The translations under genes were made by a program, and so were the position numbers. Positions 44,771 through 56,770 of a stretch of 64,000 nt of DNA are shown piece by piece (position 1 is the first letter of the stretch; every line of letters begins with the position of its first letter). Under the pieces are notes generated by a model that was given only the letters and a program-made list of their open reading frames with translations, did no database searches and had not been told where the DNA came from. Source of the stretch: Exophiala sp. HKRS030 (taxonomy: Eukaryota > Ascomycota > Eurotiomycetes > Chaetothyriales > Herpotrichiellaceae); contig JAHWDD010000003.1 of the NCBI GenBank assembly GCA_023897205.1, positions 5,893,665 to 5,957,664 of the forward strand, read 5' to 3'.

Positions 44771-46054
44771 CTACTTGCGTCCTACAGTCCTAAGCCATGA
44801 ATCGATCAGTTCATCAGTGTTTGGCTGATACAGCCATGTCATATCATCGAAGCCTTCGGTCTTGTTCGCGTCTTTTGCCTTGCCTTCCTGGACCAACTTG
44901 TCACGAACTGCCTGCGGTGCCCTTTGCAAATTCGTCACGTTCGTCGCCCAGTCAAACACTGCATCGATTCTTTCCTGTCGAAGCTGTTGCCAGAATTCTA
45001 GAGACTTCTTCGTGTCTGGTGGTCCGTCTTTCAATAATCTGGAAAATGTATAGACATCCTCAAGAGTTTGGTTGACTCCTTGGCCAGAGCTAGGTGGTAG
45101 TGCATGCGCCGCGTCCCCGAGTATAACGACACGACCTTTTTCAGAAGACCATCTCTTTAGTCTCGCCATGCGCATGAATGGCCACAAGTACATCGTTTGT
45201 GGACTACGGCAGACAGCATCAATGACACCTTGCGCCGTTGGACCCCAGTCTCCATACCCCCTTCGGAAAAATTGAGACATCACTTGTGTATCACCAGCCA
45301 TCTCAAGCCATTGTTCCCTACTCTTTTCCTCCATCTTGGCCTGCATTGCTACCATGACCACACTCCCTTCCCTGTCTTCTGGCATCAGTACCAAAGCTCC
45401 CGGTTTGCCTTGAATCGTACATGCTCTTTCGTGATCCTCTGAAGGCCACTGAACTGCATCCCATCTGATATGACTCAACACGCCCATGATGCCTGTGTAT
45501 TCTGGTTGGACATCTCCATCAATATACTTCCTCACGGTCGAGCGAATTCCATCAGCACCGGCCAAGATCCCCGTAGTCTTCTCAGCACCGTTGACCAAAA
45601 ACTTTACTCCCGCATCTCCTTCGTCAATAACTCCTTCAAACCTCGACTGCCAATGAATGATGACACCTCTCTCCTCGACCATGTTCAACAGAGTTTCCAG
45701 TAGAACCCTCCTCCAAACTCGATGGTTTTTGTATCCGTACAACTCCTCATTAGCAATTAAAGTCTTCCTGATCGTCTCGCCTCGGTCGTTCTTATACGTG
45801 CGGTAGTCCGAGAGCCAGCAGAGATGGGCGAAGCGTTTGAGGACGTCCAGGTCATCGAGAATCCGGAGTCCATTGGGTGTTAGCACGACACCGCTGGAAT
45901 TCGCGGGGTCTGGGGTACTCCGCTGGCGGAGGTCGTAGATGACGATGTCTTTGGGAACGAAGAGATCATGGTGCAGGAGAGAGAGAGTCAGTAGGAGGCC
46001 AGTCAGAGAAGCGCCGATTATTGCTATGCTGTTGGGCGGTTGGGTTGGTGGCAT
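44771..46054 (-). CDS. FAD-dependent monooxygenase (salicylate/PHBH-type)
   Basis: Single-exon 427-residue flavoprotein of the class A aromatic-hydroxylase-like family. The N-terminal dinucleotide fold is IAIIGASLTGLLL, with an acidic residue after the second strand (IVIYD). The middle DG motif is GILAGADGIRSTVRKYID and the C-terminal FAD ribose motif is RVVILGDAAHALPPSSGQG with NQTLEDV. Together these support NAD(P)H-dependent hydroxylation of an aromatic or polyketide-like substrate, probably in the cytosol. There is no signal peptide or extra domain. Length and motif order are normal. It is divergent from the NLR-like gene and convergent with the small Zn2Cys6 gene, which could be its regulator, though nothing shows this. 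Confidence 0.9.
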   Translation of the reverse strand: MPPTQPPNSIAIIGASLTGLLLTLSLLHHDLFVPKDIVIYDLRQRSTPDPANSSGVVLTPNGLRILDDLDVLKRFAHLCWLSDYRTYKNDRGETIRKTLIANEELYGYKNHRVWRRVLLETLLNMVEERGVIIHWQSRFEGVIDEGDAGVKFLVNGAEKTTGILAGADGIRSTVRKYIDGDVQPEYTGIMGVLSHIRWDAVQWPSEDHERACTIQGKPGALVLMPEDREGSVVMVAMQAKMEEKSREQWLEMAGDTQVMSQFFRRGYGDWGPTAQGVIDAVCRSPQTMYLWPFMRMARLKRWSSEKGRVVILGDAAHALPPSSGQGVNQTLEDVYTFSRLLKDGPPDTKKSLEFWQQLRQERIDAVFDWATNVTNLQRAPQAVRDKLVQEGKAKDANKTEGFDDMTWLYQPNTDELIDSWLRTVGRK

Positions 46055-47049
46055 GGGTTAGGTAGGTCTTGTGCTGATTTTGCACAGAATTGATGCTAGG
46101 AGTGCACGTGAGACTTATCCAATTGCATGGGAGGGTTCACGATAGAAAAGGGAAGGTGCAGCATCAGGCGACTTGACCTTGTACTCCTCTCCGCGTCGAC
46201 TGTCACTAATGCTTTCATTGTGAAGTTGTCTCCAGGGACCTCTCAAAAATTGAGGTCGAAGCTGAGTTTGACTTTGGCTATAAGCTAAGACAGCGAGAAA
46301 TCGCCTCTCGACCAGACGTTGTAGTAGGAGGTGTGTCACTTGCTTGCTAGGGTTGGTTGAGGACTCGGGGACTATCGGCTGGCTGGCCTTGGTGCACTCC
46401 CACAAAATAGCCTCACGTGATGATCCTCATGGTGCACGTGATCGTCTGACTCGGTCGTCTCTCTCGCCGTCGGGCCATCCATAGGCATCCCAGTCACCTA
46501 CAATAGTTCTCATCTTGCAACGCGCCGCAGTAGAGGCCAATCCTATTTACCAATGGGGAACAATGCAGCTTGACCAAGAGTACTTAACTAGAAGTGTCAC
46601 CTTCGCTTACAAGACCCCGCCATGCAACGGCGTCCTGCAAAATCGGGCGCATGCCAGAAGGGCTACCAGGCAAAGAAGTCAGGCTGAAAAGGTTGACTTC
46701 TTGATCTTCATTGGGCACTGAATCTTGATAGAGTCTGCCACAAATACGGGGTCTACTTAATCCCTCTTAGTTTAGTGTCGCCCACTGCATATCTCCTGTC
46801 CCTCTGTCTCTGGCTCCCCGATGATGTGCTGCCACCTCACAGCCGCGCCGCTCAACAATAGGCTGCGGGCAACCGTTCTTTCATTCTCTTCCCTTTCATT
46901 GCTTCTCCGTAATATTTTGGTGGTATGAGACTTTGATCGAGTTGAAACTTGTATTTATGACGGAACTGTAGCTACGTCTTGCTTGTCGTGCGGGTTATTA
47001 TCTGCACTTTACCTCGATCTTCCACAGGCTGTACTGCCTGCGCAAGGCT
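46055..47049. other. Divergent promoter region with three CACGTG boxes
   Basis: About 1 kb between the divergent FAD monooxygenase and NLR-like genes. CACGTG palindromes lie at 46105-46110, 46414-46419 and 46435-46440. Short ORFs here have no features. Confidence 0.5.
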
Positions 47050-50000
47050 ATGGCTCAAGATCCGCCACCAGACCCTGCCCTTGTTGGCGACACGATTTCA
47101 CTCGATAACACTGGCCTATGTCTTCTATCACTTGATGGAGGTGGTGTGCGCGGTTTATCAACTCTATACATCCTGAGAAGTATCATGAAGCAAGTCAACG
47201 AAAAGCGTTCTGCTCAAGGACTTTCAAACGTCAAGCCATGTGATCTCTTTGACCTCATAGGAGGAACCAGCACTGGAGGGTGAGTTCAGTATCCTCTATC
47301 GATTCAGCGGATGGACAATGCTGACACGCAACCATCAAGTCTCATTGCAATCATGCTCGGTCGGCTCGAAATGGATGTAGATGAATGTATTGCGGCATAT
47401 ATTCGTCTGAATGAGGAGATATTCCGAAAGCGGCTTCGTCGAATACCTCTCGGTCTCTCTGGTCGGCTGAAGGCACGATTTGACTCGGAGACATTGCGTG
47501 ATGCGATAGTCGATGTGATTGTCCAGAGGGGCTTCACCCCCTCGACTCTCTTGAATGATGGACAGCCCCAGAAGTGCCGTGTGTAGGAATAGCCACTATT
47601 TCCACCGATTTCTCGATGGTTAACGTCTGACCTAGGTTCGTCTGCACAGCTGCCAAGGACCTATACGGTATAAAACGGATACGAAGTTACAATCTTCCAG
47701 GAATATCATCCATCTCCGCCACTATATGCGAGGCCGCTCTTGCAACATCTGCTGCATCCGGCTTTTTTGACCCTGCATCCATTGAAGGTCGGCAATACAT
47801 TGATGGTGCACTCGGGGCCAATAATCCCGTCGAAGAAGTCGAACTTGAAGCTACTGATATATGGTGCTCCGGATCACGGGAGGTGAAGCACCTGGTGAAG
47901 TGCTTCATCTCGCTCGGAACAGGCAGTAAAGCCATGGCTCCTGTATCGGACAACATCCTTAAATTCGTCAAGGAGACCCTCACGCGCATTGCGACTCAGA
48001 CGGACGATACAGCCCGAAGATTCCTGGGCCGGTGGGGACAGCAGTTTACTGACAACAGATATTTCAGATTCAACGTCGACCACGGCCTTGAAAAGGTTGG
48101 TTTGGACGAGTACAAGGAACGAGCCACAATAGAGACCGCCACAGAACAATACCTCAATGAGCACGAGCTGAACAAGCGAGTTGTATTCTGCGCTCATAAC
48201 TTGGAAGCGAAGCGAAGTCTGCAGCTCTCATATTATGCTCCTCATTGTTTTGGACAACGGCTGACTTTGGTAACGATACAGATAAAACTCCCTACGGCTT
48301 CAAGCCAACGATAGCTGTAAGTTCGGACAAGGTCATGGATCCTCGTCGCTGACTGTTTTAGAATCAACCCCAAAGCACCAACGCCCATATCGGTATGTGA
48401 TCCATCTCCACAACGTCTCCGGCACTAAGATATCACAGGTCAGAAATCTTCCCGCGCCTTCGAAGTCCCATTCCACAGAAACTCTAAGTTCACTGGACGA
48501 CACACTGTCATTGAGACGTTAAAAGCACAACTATTCACTCCCGCAGGCCACCAAGATTGCGCCCTTACAGGTCTTGGAGGAATCGGCAAGACGCAAATAG
48601 CCTTGCAGCTGGCATTTTGGGTAAAGGAGACCAAACCCGAATATTCTGTATTCTGGGTGTCCGCACTCAGTAGTACGACCTTTCGACAGGGTTACGCACA
48701 AATCGCAAAATTACTCGGTTGCCACAAGACCGAGAAAGAAAACGACGATATGGACCTTGTGAAACAAACTCTAAGCTCCGATCCAGCCGGAAAATGGTTC
48801 CTTATCGTCGACAATGCAGACGACATCTCTATTCTTCATGGCACCCCCGACGAGGCTGGGGGCTATGGCAGTCCCAACGAGACTAGTGGCTATGCGAGGT
48901 ACCTTCCGCATAGCGATCTTGGCCTTACCCTCTTCACGACACGATTTCGAGAAGTGGCCAACTCGGTCGGAGCTGACATTGTTGATCTCCCCGGGATGGA
49001 GAAAGCAGAGGCGACAGATCTGCTGAAAAATCTGCTACCAAAGCAGACGCTCGGCGACGATGATACTCGTTTGGTAGAATTGCTTGAGAAGCTCACATAC
49101 CTTCCTCTGGCAATCACACAAGCCGCAGCTTATATCAAAACCAAGTGCACCTCTGTGGAAAAATACCTCCAGCTTCTGCAGGGCACAGAAAAGGACGTGA
49201 CTGGCCTACTCAGTCGAGAGTTTGTCGACAATACTCGGTACAGAGAATCACGACATGCTGTACTCAGTACGTGGTTGGTGTCCTTTCGGACGATTCGATC
49301 ATCAGACCCCGACGCACATAATTTCTTAACCTTCATCTCCTGCATCGAACCCAAAGGGATTCCACAATCAATTCTGCCTTACCTCGATTCCGAAGAGGCC
49401 ACAATCTCGGCAATTGGTACGTTGAAGGCGTATTCATTTTTAGTCGAGCGTGAAGAATCGGGGGTTTTCGACATGCACAGTCTAGTCCACCGAGCAACCA
49501 CTGACTGGGTTCAACGTGAAAACATCTCGGAGGAGGTTAAGCAAAAGGCTGTCACCCATGTAGCGGAGATATTCCCATGGTGTGATCACAAAAACCAAGA
49601 TTTATGGAGAGCATATCTTCCTCATGCTTTCCAGATTCTGCGTGATGACAAGAAGTTAGACTGGCGTGAGACTTCGAACTTACGCCTGTCTATGGGTACA
49701 TGCCTCGTCTGGGATGGCCGCATTTCAGAAGCTGTTTTGTGTCTCGAAGAGTGCTATCAGGCCAGAAAATCTCGACTTGAACCTCAAAATCTTGATCTAT
49801 TGGAAGCAGGGTTCTGGTTATGCTCCACATATCAACGTCATGGGCAAATAAAGCACGGAATCCAATTGATGGAGTCGATTGTGGTCGCAACAGAGGACAC
49901 CCTACCAGAAGATGATACTTCTAGATTGCGTTGTACAAAATCTCTCGGCTTACTATATCTTGATGACGGTCAAGTTGCACGAGGAATTAGAATGCTTGAA

Positions 50001-50966
50001 TCAGTAGTCGAGGTTCGGAAGCAGACTCTCTCGGAGACTCATCCTCACCGACTAGCCTCTATCCACGAATTAGCCAGTGCATATCTAGCGGATCAACAAG
50101 TCGAGAAGGCTATATCGCTCCTCGAAGAAGTGGTTAAGATTGAGAAGCAGAATCTCTCGGAGACTCATCCTAATCGACTAACCTCTATCTACGCATTAGC
50201 TTATGCATATCTAGCGGATCAGCAAGTCGAGAAGGCTATATCGCTCCTCGAAGAAGTGGTCGAGATCGAGAAGCAAACTCTCTCGGAGACTCATCCTGAT
50301 CGACTAGCCTCTATTCACGCACTAGCTAGTGCATATCTAGCGGATCAACAAGTCGAGAAGGCTATATCGCTCCATGAAGAAGTCGTTAAGATTCGGAAGC
50401 AGACCCTCTCGGAGACTCATCCTGGTCGACTAAAATCTATTCACGAATTAGCCAGTGCATATCTAGCGGATCAGCAAGTCGAGAAGGCTATATCGCTCCT
50501 TGAGGAAGTGGTAAAGATTCGGAAGCAGACCCTCTCGGAGACTCATCCTCACCGACTAGCCTCTATCCACGAATTAGCTAGAGCATATCTAGCGGATCAA
50601 CAAGTCGACAAGGCCATATCGCTCCTTGAGGAAGTAGTTAAGATTCGGAACCAAACTCTCTCGGAGACTCATCCTGATCGACTAGTCTCTATGCACAATC
50701 TAGCTACCTGCTACTGGGGTTTGAGTCAAGCTGACAAAGCGATACAATTGATGACTGAAGTGGTTGAGAAGGAAAGACTGGTGCTTGATAAGAGTCATCC
50801 TGACAGACAGATATCGGAAGCATGGCTGCAAGATATGAAAGACGAGATGGCCAGGAGGGAATCTCAAAGTTATTTGGGGGACGCAGATCCTGAGCCAAAC
50901 GCGGATGTCGCGTTCACGCCAACTCAACGGGGCCAGGTCGATGACAGTGGTCCGAGGCTCCCATGA
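47050..50966 (+). CDS. Patatin-like phospholipase / NB-ARC / TPR NLR-like protein
   Basis: Exons are 47050-47279, 47340-47582, 47636-48216, 48282-48316, 48362-48392 and 48439-50966. They are in phase throughout and give 1215 residues with no break. The N-terminal patatin domain has the oxyanion loop LDGGGVRG, the nucleophile elbow GTSTG with Ser74 and a catalytic Asp214 in DGA, so it should be an active lipid acyl-hydrolase. The NB-ARC has Walker A GLGGIGKT at about 418-425, Walker B KWFLIVDNAD, the TTRFREV motif and the YLPLA motif. After a linker, tetratricopeptide repeats run from about residue 893 to 1150 as 42-residue units with the marker LSETHP. This effector-NOD-repeat order is the plan of fungal NLR-like STAND proteins linked to incompatibility and defence. 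Ligand binding by the repeats would trigger the lipase, by family analogy. The donor of exon 3 (GTCTGC) is weak, so that junction is least certain. Confidence 0.9.
49990..50790. repeat. 126-bp coding tandem repeats (TPR units)
   Basis: Six nearly identical units plus one diverged unit inside the NLR-like gene. The marker CTCTCGGAGACTCATCCT begins at 50028, then 50154, 50280, 50406, 50532 and 50658, exactly 126 bases (42 codons) apart. Most differences between units are single bases at a few sites. Confidence 0.92.
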
Positions 50967-52267
50967 GCAGAGTGTCATCCCGAAACCAGCATAGCGACGA
51001 GCCAACCAGCGCTGAAATTTGAAAGAAGAGGGGCGGTGGTTGCCCAGTTTCACGCTAGGAGGCGAGGATGTCGAGAGTGTTGATTCTTCTGAAGTTGGAT
51101 TGGTGAAAAATTTGGACAACATGGCACGAACAAGAGTGTTCTCAGCCGGAGATTGGTCTCGCTGTTCTGAAAAATGGATAAAAAGTGCTGGCATTCAGGC
51201 GAAGTTTGGGTCTACGATGGTTGATATGGAGGGCAACGCGTGCAATGGTGTGAGTCCTGGGACCGGCAAGTGGTGAATGCAGAGCTCAAGACAAAATCGT
51301 GAACGTGATTTGAAAGCTGATCGATCAGTCTTGGAATCAGATTCGGCATTATTTCGCTACATCTCCAAAGACTTCAAAGGATCATTGAGGTCTAACTGCA
51401 TTTCTCCGCCTCAGGGGAAGTCCACGGCGCATGGTGTGCAACACCAAAGCATACCCATGGGGCTGCAATATTCCCCGTAAGTTACTGCAATGGCCTGATT
51501 TCGAGACGAAGAGCACAGGTCGTATCTGTGGAGAGAAAAGTTTCAACGGACTCACGTTCCAAGGAAGTGTGCGCGGTGAGGTGCATCGTTCCAAAATGAG
51601 AATGTCAAATATTGAAGAACGAGACTGTATGCATTTTAGTGTCAGAAGATGATGTATGTCATGCATAGGCCGGAGTTTCTATGTTGAGATAGTAAGGGCA
51701 AAGAGCGTAGTGGCGCGAGACATATATCAAGACTGTTTATTAATGTTGCATCAATACATAGGATGTTCTATGTAGAATATTCTGCATTGCTAAATGTCGA
51801 AATGGTGGAAAATGTCAAATGATCAGTCTGGCCATAACGAGCGAATCGCCCTACTCGTAGAAAAACAGGAGTTCTCGCAAGTTCTAGGTATAACTCTTGG
51901 TAGTGATATCGAGCTTCCCAAACGGGACGAATCGACGACAATTGCCGATCGAAATGACGACAACACGTTACAACATCTCCATCTCCATTTCTAGGCTCCT
52001 TCCTGTTTGAATCTAAACAATGCACATCTCCATGACTCCCTTGCGGGTCTATCTGGTGTTGGCAGATAAGTATCTCATGGAAGCCCAAGTATAAGAAGCT
52101 TTTATACACCTCAGCTTTTTTGTAAGTGTGCGTTTCAGTGGTAAGTCTTGGTCAGTGACGGCCGCTCTGATCTCTCATCAATCTCCTGGCAATTCATACC
52201 TTGTACTCGCGTATCGCGTCTGCCTTGCTTTATGAACCAAATTCATCAATCAAGCAATTGAACGAAG
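50967..52267. other. Intergenic region, no gene recognised
   Basis: About 1.3 kb between the NLR-like gene and the M28 peptidase. ORFs at 51019-51276 and 51431-51652 lack motifs and codon structure. Promoter elements for the peptidase are not obvious. Confidence 0.5.
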
Positions 52268-53896
52268 ATGAAGTGGCCAGTCGCAACAGCGTGCCTCTGC
52301 ACCATCACCTCAGCAATCTCCATCCCGTTCTCCCATCAACAACTCTCAGCACGCCAATCGCCCAACCCAGCACAAACGCTCCAGTCCCCCATCTTCTCCT
52401 GCCCAGCCTCATCATGGCCGCGGACAACTCTCGGCTCTCTAATTGAGCCTCAACTCCCGGACTCAGAGCTCCAGGAGATCATCTCGCAAATCGACCCAGC
52501 CAATATCGAAGCATCGATCCTGAAACTCGTCTCATTCGGCACACGGCATACGCTGTCGTCTCAGACCGACCCGGAACGAGGCATCGGCGCCGCGAGGGAC
52601 TGGATCGCCGATGAATTCCGTCGCTATGCGGAAGCGAGTGATGGCCAGATGACGGTTGAAGTTGTCGGGTACGAGCAGCAGCCTGATGGTGCGAGGATTC
52701 TGTTCCCCGTCAATATCAGTGATGTCGTTGCCACGTTGAAGGGAAGTGAGGATCCAGATCGCTATTACGTAGTCAGTGGGCACTATGACACGCGATGCAC
52801 GGATCCAAATGATTATGAGTGTGATGCGCCTGGGGCAGATGACGAGTAAGTTCTCCTGGCGACAGAGCAAGGGAGAGCACAATCAAGTCGAGCCATGCCA
52901 GTAAAACAAGAGACTCATCCTTACTGTCCATCCCGTTCCCTCACCCTATGCGCTTCCATTATTCAAAACCACAGCTAACGCTCAACCTACAGTGCCTCCG
53001 GCGTCGCCATCTCTCTCGAACTAGCACGAATCATGGCAACTCACCGACCCAAAGCCACCATCGTCTTCGCCGCCGTCGCCGGCGAAGAACAAGGCCTCTA
53101 CGGGGCCGAATACCTAGCCCAAACCTACGCCAACTCATCCACCAACGTAGCCGGGATGTTCACCAACGACATCGTCGGCTCATCAACCGGCGACGACGGC
53201 AGCAGCGACCCATTCACAATCCGCCTCTTCGCACAAGGCATCCCACTGACAGAAAACGCCACCGTGCGGTCCACACGCCTCACAATCGGCGGCGAGAACG
53301 ACTCTCCCGCACGCCAACTCGCGCGTCTCGTGCACGAAGTCGCGCAGAACGAATACACGAACATGACCGTGGCGGTCATCTACCGCCTCGACCGCTACCT
53401 GCGCGGCGGCGACCACCGCCCATTCCTCGAAGCCGGGTTCGCGGCGGCCCGCTTCACCGAACCAAACGAGAACTTCGCCCACCAGCACCAAGACGTCCGC
53501 GTCGAGGACGGCGTGCAGTATGGCGATTTACCGGAGTTCTGCGATTTCGAATATATAGCGCGAGTGGGGCGTGTGAATGCCGCTGCGTTGTGGAGTCTGG
53601 CGAATGCCCCTGGTGTGCCGACCAATGTCTACGTCAATACGACGGCGTTGGATAATAATTCGCAGTTTGTCTGGGATGAGCCTCTGGGAGGCAGTGGAGG
53701 GGGTGTGCTGGGGTATGAGATCGTGTGGAGGCCGACGAGCGCGCCGTTCTGGACCGAGTTCTTGGATGTGGGTGATGTTAACACTTTTGAGATCGATCTC
53801 AGTAAGGATAATGTCGTGTTTGGGATCAGGAGTGTGGGCGAGGGTGGGTATAAGAGTCCAGCTGTGTTTCCGTTTCCGTTGCCTGCTGGCTCGTGA
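52268..53896 (+). CDS. Secreted M28-family zinc aminopeptidase
   Basis: Exons are 52268-52845 and 52993-53896, giving 493 residues with a phase-2 junction. There is a signal peptide at residues 1 to about 20 ([18 protein letters not shown]). M28 dizinc ligands include His172 in GHYDT, the bridging Asp in GADDDASG near 191-193 and the catalytic Glu pair of GEEQGL at 224-225, plus a downstream Asp and a His in HQHQD. Together this supports an extracellular aminopeptidase releasing N-terminal residues. After about residue 390 a C-terminal segment with strands such as [12 protein letters not shown] and [10 protein letters not shown] looks like a fibronectin-III-type accessory domain. N-glycosylation sequons occur. 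Exon 2 is noticeably richer in G/C than its surroundings. It is convergent with the lactonase-like gene. Confidence 0.88.
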
Positions 53897-54649
53897 TGGT
53901 GGAATTTGTTACGACGGTATGGATATTAAGACTACGGCGATAATGGGGGGAATGTGCATGACTCTTATTGTTACGAACAGCAGCTCGAAGATATATATAT
54001 GCACATGAGAATTTATCCGACCACGATCTCAGAAACCGAGATAATCAATATTGTATTTCATGAAATCACGGACATCGGTCCGACAGGGTAATCTCAAGTC
54101 ATATAGATGTATAAGTCCAACAACTCATGACATTGTGACTTCTGACTATTACTGCTGAAATACAATATATTGCCCTATGTATAATGTGTCCATTGTGATG
54201 ACAAGATCTACAGTATTCAACCCCGTTCCGAGACCCAAATGTATGCGGCGGCCCGTTCCGCATGTCCCTTTGCGGGAGCGGGTGCTTATAGAATTCTTCT
54301 TCGCGGATCTATGAGCCTAGGAACAGTATTGTTGGGCTGGAGACATGTTTAGAGAGAGGATTGGGCCACGCTTTTCGGCGCAGAGATGTGTAAATGATCG
54401 GACTACGTCACGGGCGACTTGAAAAGTCAAGGATTTGAAGGATTAATGGTATGCATGTTTTGATGGAATTATATTTTGTTCATGTCAAGATACAAGAATG
54501 TCTGCCGGAGACATCGATTCCTGACAGGAGTAAGTTTTTGTTTTCCCATGCCATGCATATACCTATCATCTATCTCAACTACCAACAGATCTCTGGACGA
54601 TATCCTAGGGCAAAGCCAACTTTCTCCGAAGATGAGGAATTCGTATCCG
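53897..54649. other. 3' intergenic region between convergent genes
   Basis: Between the M28 peptidase and the lactonase-like gene. A/T-richer, with no gene or clear element. Confidence 0.5.
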
Positions 54650-55858
54650 CTACTCGTTCCAAATGACAGCAGGAAGACCCGCCGGTACAGCATTGACTCT
54701 GGTGTTGAAAGCGAGACTGGCAACAATATCACCGATCAGTCCTGTGGCGGGATCTCTGCTTCGCACAATAACCAGACTATCAGTCTGAGCTGCAATTGCA
54801 ACGAGCGTGCCGGCCTTGTTGATCTGGAATGATCGAGGGAAGAGACCGCCTGCGGCGACGGATTGGACAAATGCAAGGGAACCGTCTGCGTTGACACGAT
54901 AGGTAGTGAGTGAGTCGGATGGTGGTGAGGAACCCGGGATGGTGCTGTTGCGGTTCGACACGATGACAAATTCGCCTGCGACGCGGATCTCAGCTGCTTT
55001 GCCATTGGTCGCCTGATCTGAGGTCATGTTGCCGCCGAAGGTGTCGATGACGTGGGTTGCGGCCGAGAGGAGCAGTCTCCTCTGGTTGTCGTAGGTCGCG
55101 TTCAGGGTGGTGATGGTGTTGCTAAGCTCGTGAACGACGAACAGGTACAGTGGCGACTGCGGGCCGGGATGGGCAAAGAATGCGGCATGGCGTGGACCAC
55201 TGCCTCGTGGTAATTGGACTTCAGCCCCGTAGACGATATCGTCGACTCCGGTCGAGCTCGCTTTGGTATTGAGGACGCGGATAACGTCGGCACCGTAATC
55301 GATAGCCACTAGATTTTCTTCAGTCGGATCGGGGAAGATACCATGTATGCGCGTTACGTCCTGCGCTGGATTTGATGATGGCGTTGTAGGCTTGTCAAAA
55401 CCGCTGACCAGATTATTGCCGTCATAGAGAACGGTAAATCCACCCTGAATGCCAGTCCCCGGTGCACCACCGAATAAAGCGGCAAAAATTCGAGTGTTAT
55501 ATATAACAGCATGTACCGGGCTGGCAGTCAGACCGTCATTTAGGAATTTGCGAGTGAGTGAGCCATTAGTAGTGACATCGAAGGTGCTGATAGACGCAGA
55601 CCCGGAAAAACCTTCGTCAAGGCAAATCAGCATACGCCTGTTGGCGTCAAGGGTCAACCAAGAGGGATTCTTCCCACAAGCAGTGGTGGTTGAGAGCTGG
55701 GTTAACCATGACTTTGTTCCATTGTTGACGAGGCCAACTGAGCGAACGATGCCATCGTAGCCTGCTACGAAAAGCGTTGCTTGGGTCAGAGGGGTCGTGG
55801 CAGCCGCAAAGGAAATTGCGCCGGCAAGGAGCAGACTGATCGTTTTGGTGAAAAGCAT
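54650..55858 (-). CDS. Secreted lactonase-fold (seven-bladed propeller) protein
   Basis: Single-exon protein of 402 residues from the ATG at 55858. The frame runs upstream to 55909, but the signal peptide MLFTKTISLLLAGAISFAAA begins at the inner Met. The body has repeated propeller-blade motifs (TLFVAGYDGIVRSV, LYLFVVHELSNTITTL, SFQINKAGTLVAIAAQTDS). It contains the PRHAAFF and FPRSF signatures of the lactonase/6-phosphogluconolactonase and carboxy-cis,cis-muconate cyclase family. Family enzymes form or open lactones during aromatic or sugar catabolism. Export suggests action on an extracellular compound. Catalytic residues are not clear enough to name the substrate. It is divergent from nothing nearby and has three CACGTG boxes about 0.7 kb upstream. 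Confidence 0.82.
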   Translation of the reverse strand: MLFTKTISLLLAGAISFAAATTPLTQATLFVAGYDGIVRSVGLVNNGTKSWLTQLSTTTACGKNPSWLTLDANRRMLICLDEGFSGSASISTFDVTTNGSLTRKFLNDGLTASPVHAVIYNTRIFAALFGGAPGTGIQGGFTVLYDGNNLVSGFDKPTTPSSNPAQDVTRIHGIFPDPTEENLVAIDYGADVIRVLNTKASSTGVDDIVYGAEVQLPRGSGPRHAAFFAHPGPQSPLYLFVVHELSNTITTLNATYDNQRRLLLSAATHVIDTFGGNMTSDQATNGKAAEIRVAGEFVIVSNRNSTIPGSSPPSDSLTTYRVNADGSLAFVQSVAAGGLFPRSFQINKAGTLVAIAAQTDSLVIVRSRDPATGLIGDIVASLAFNTRVNAVPAGLPAVIWNE

Positions 55859-56770
55859 GGTCAAAATTCCGGGTATTGAATGTCCAGTTTGGAAGATCTG
55901 TCTTGACAAGATTGATGGCGGAAGAACAGAAAGAAAGTGGAAAATCGACTATCTATACAGGAGAAATGATGAGGAATTTAAACAATAAGCATGAATCATA
56001 AATCGAAGACGAAACCGGTACAATCATAAACGAGCTCTGGGAACAAAAAAGAGTGAAATGAATTTGACGCAATGAGTGATGGGCTTGGGTGAATTGGCAA
56101 GTGAAGAAAGACACGTCTGAAAAATCAAGATATAGTGGGTGACAAACAAAGAAAATGTGCTGGGAACGTCGAGAGGTGAGTGCAAGGCGGTCACTGGAAA
56201 AGAGGACAAGTTAAAGAGAACTTGTTTGGATATCCAAAAGATCTGTATTTGGGTGATTGGGGCTAGGTCTGATCAATTGGATATCATCGTCTTGGTTTGT
56301 GGCTTGGGCGATTGGATGCCGTACTCAAAACCACAAGGCTTGGACATGTTGAGGTAGTACCGTGTAAGCGTGTAAGCACGGAAGCCCAATGAAGGCGTCC
56401 GTCCGACTCGAGGACCTACCTATCTAGGTATGGGATCAGTCGGAAATACAATTGCAGCCCACTTGAACTGCGCTTCTTGGAGATATGACGGCGTTTGTTT
56501 GAAGAGTGTAGAGAAGACGTGAGAATCAGAAAAAAATCAGAAATGGCAAATGCGAAGGAGGCAGACGGGAACGTCACGTGGGCATCACGGCATCACCAGT
56601 ATGAGAAGCACGTGATTCACGTGATTGACGAGTCCAAGCTGTTGTCTAGATTCCTTATGGAGACAAGTGACTCATATCCACGGATACACAAGCCACCAGG
56701 TAGTGATTCCAGGCACTTTTCAAAGACCTATGATATACAAACACTCGTGCTTTGGCATACAGGAACTCTG
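55859..56770. other. Promoter region with three CACGTG boxes
   Basis: Upstream of the lactonase-like gene and downstream of the Vid24-like gene. CACGTG occurs at 56575-56580, 56609-56614 and 56618-56623. No gene is supported. Confidence 0.5.

Noticed and set aside
52948..53655. 235-codon Arg-rich ORF in the M28 gene
   Set aside because: Out-of-frame shadow of G/C-rich exon 2; the true frame has the catalytic motifs.
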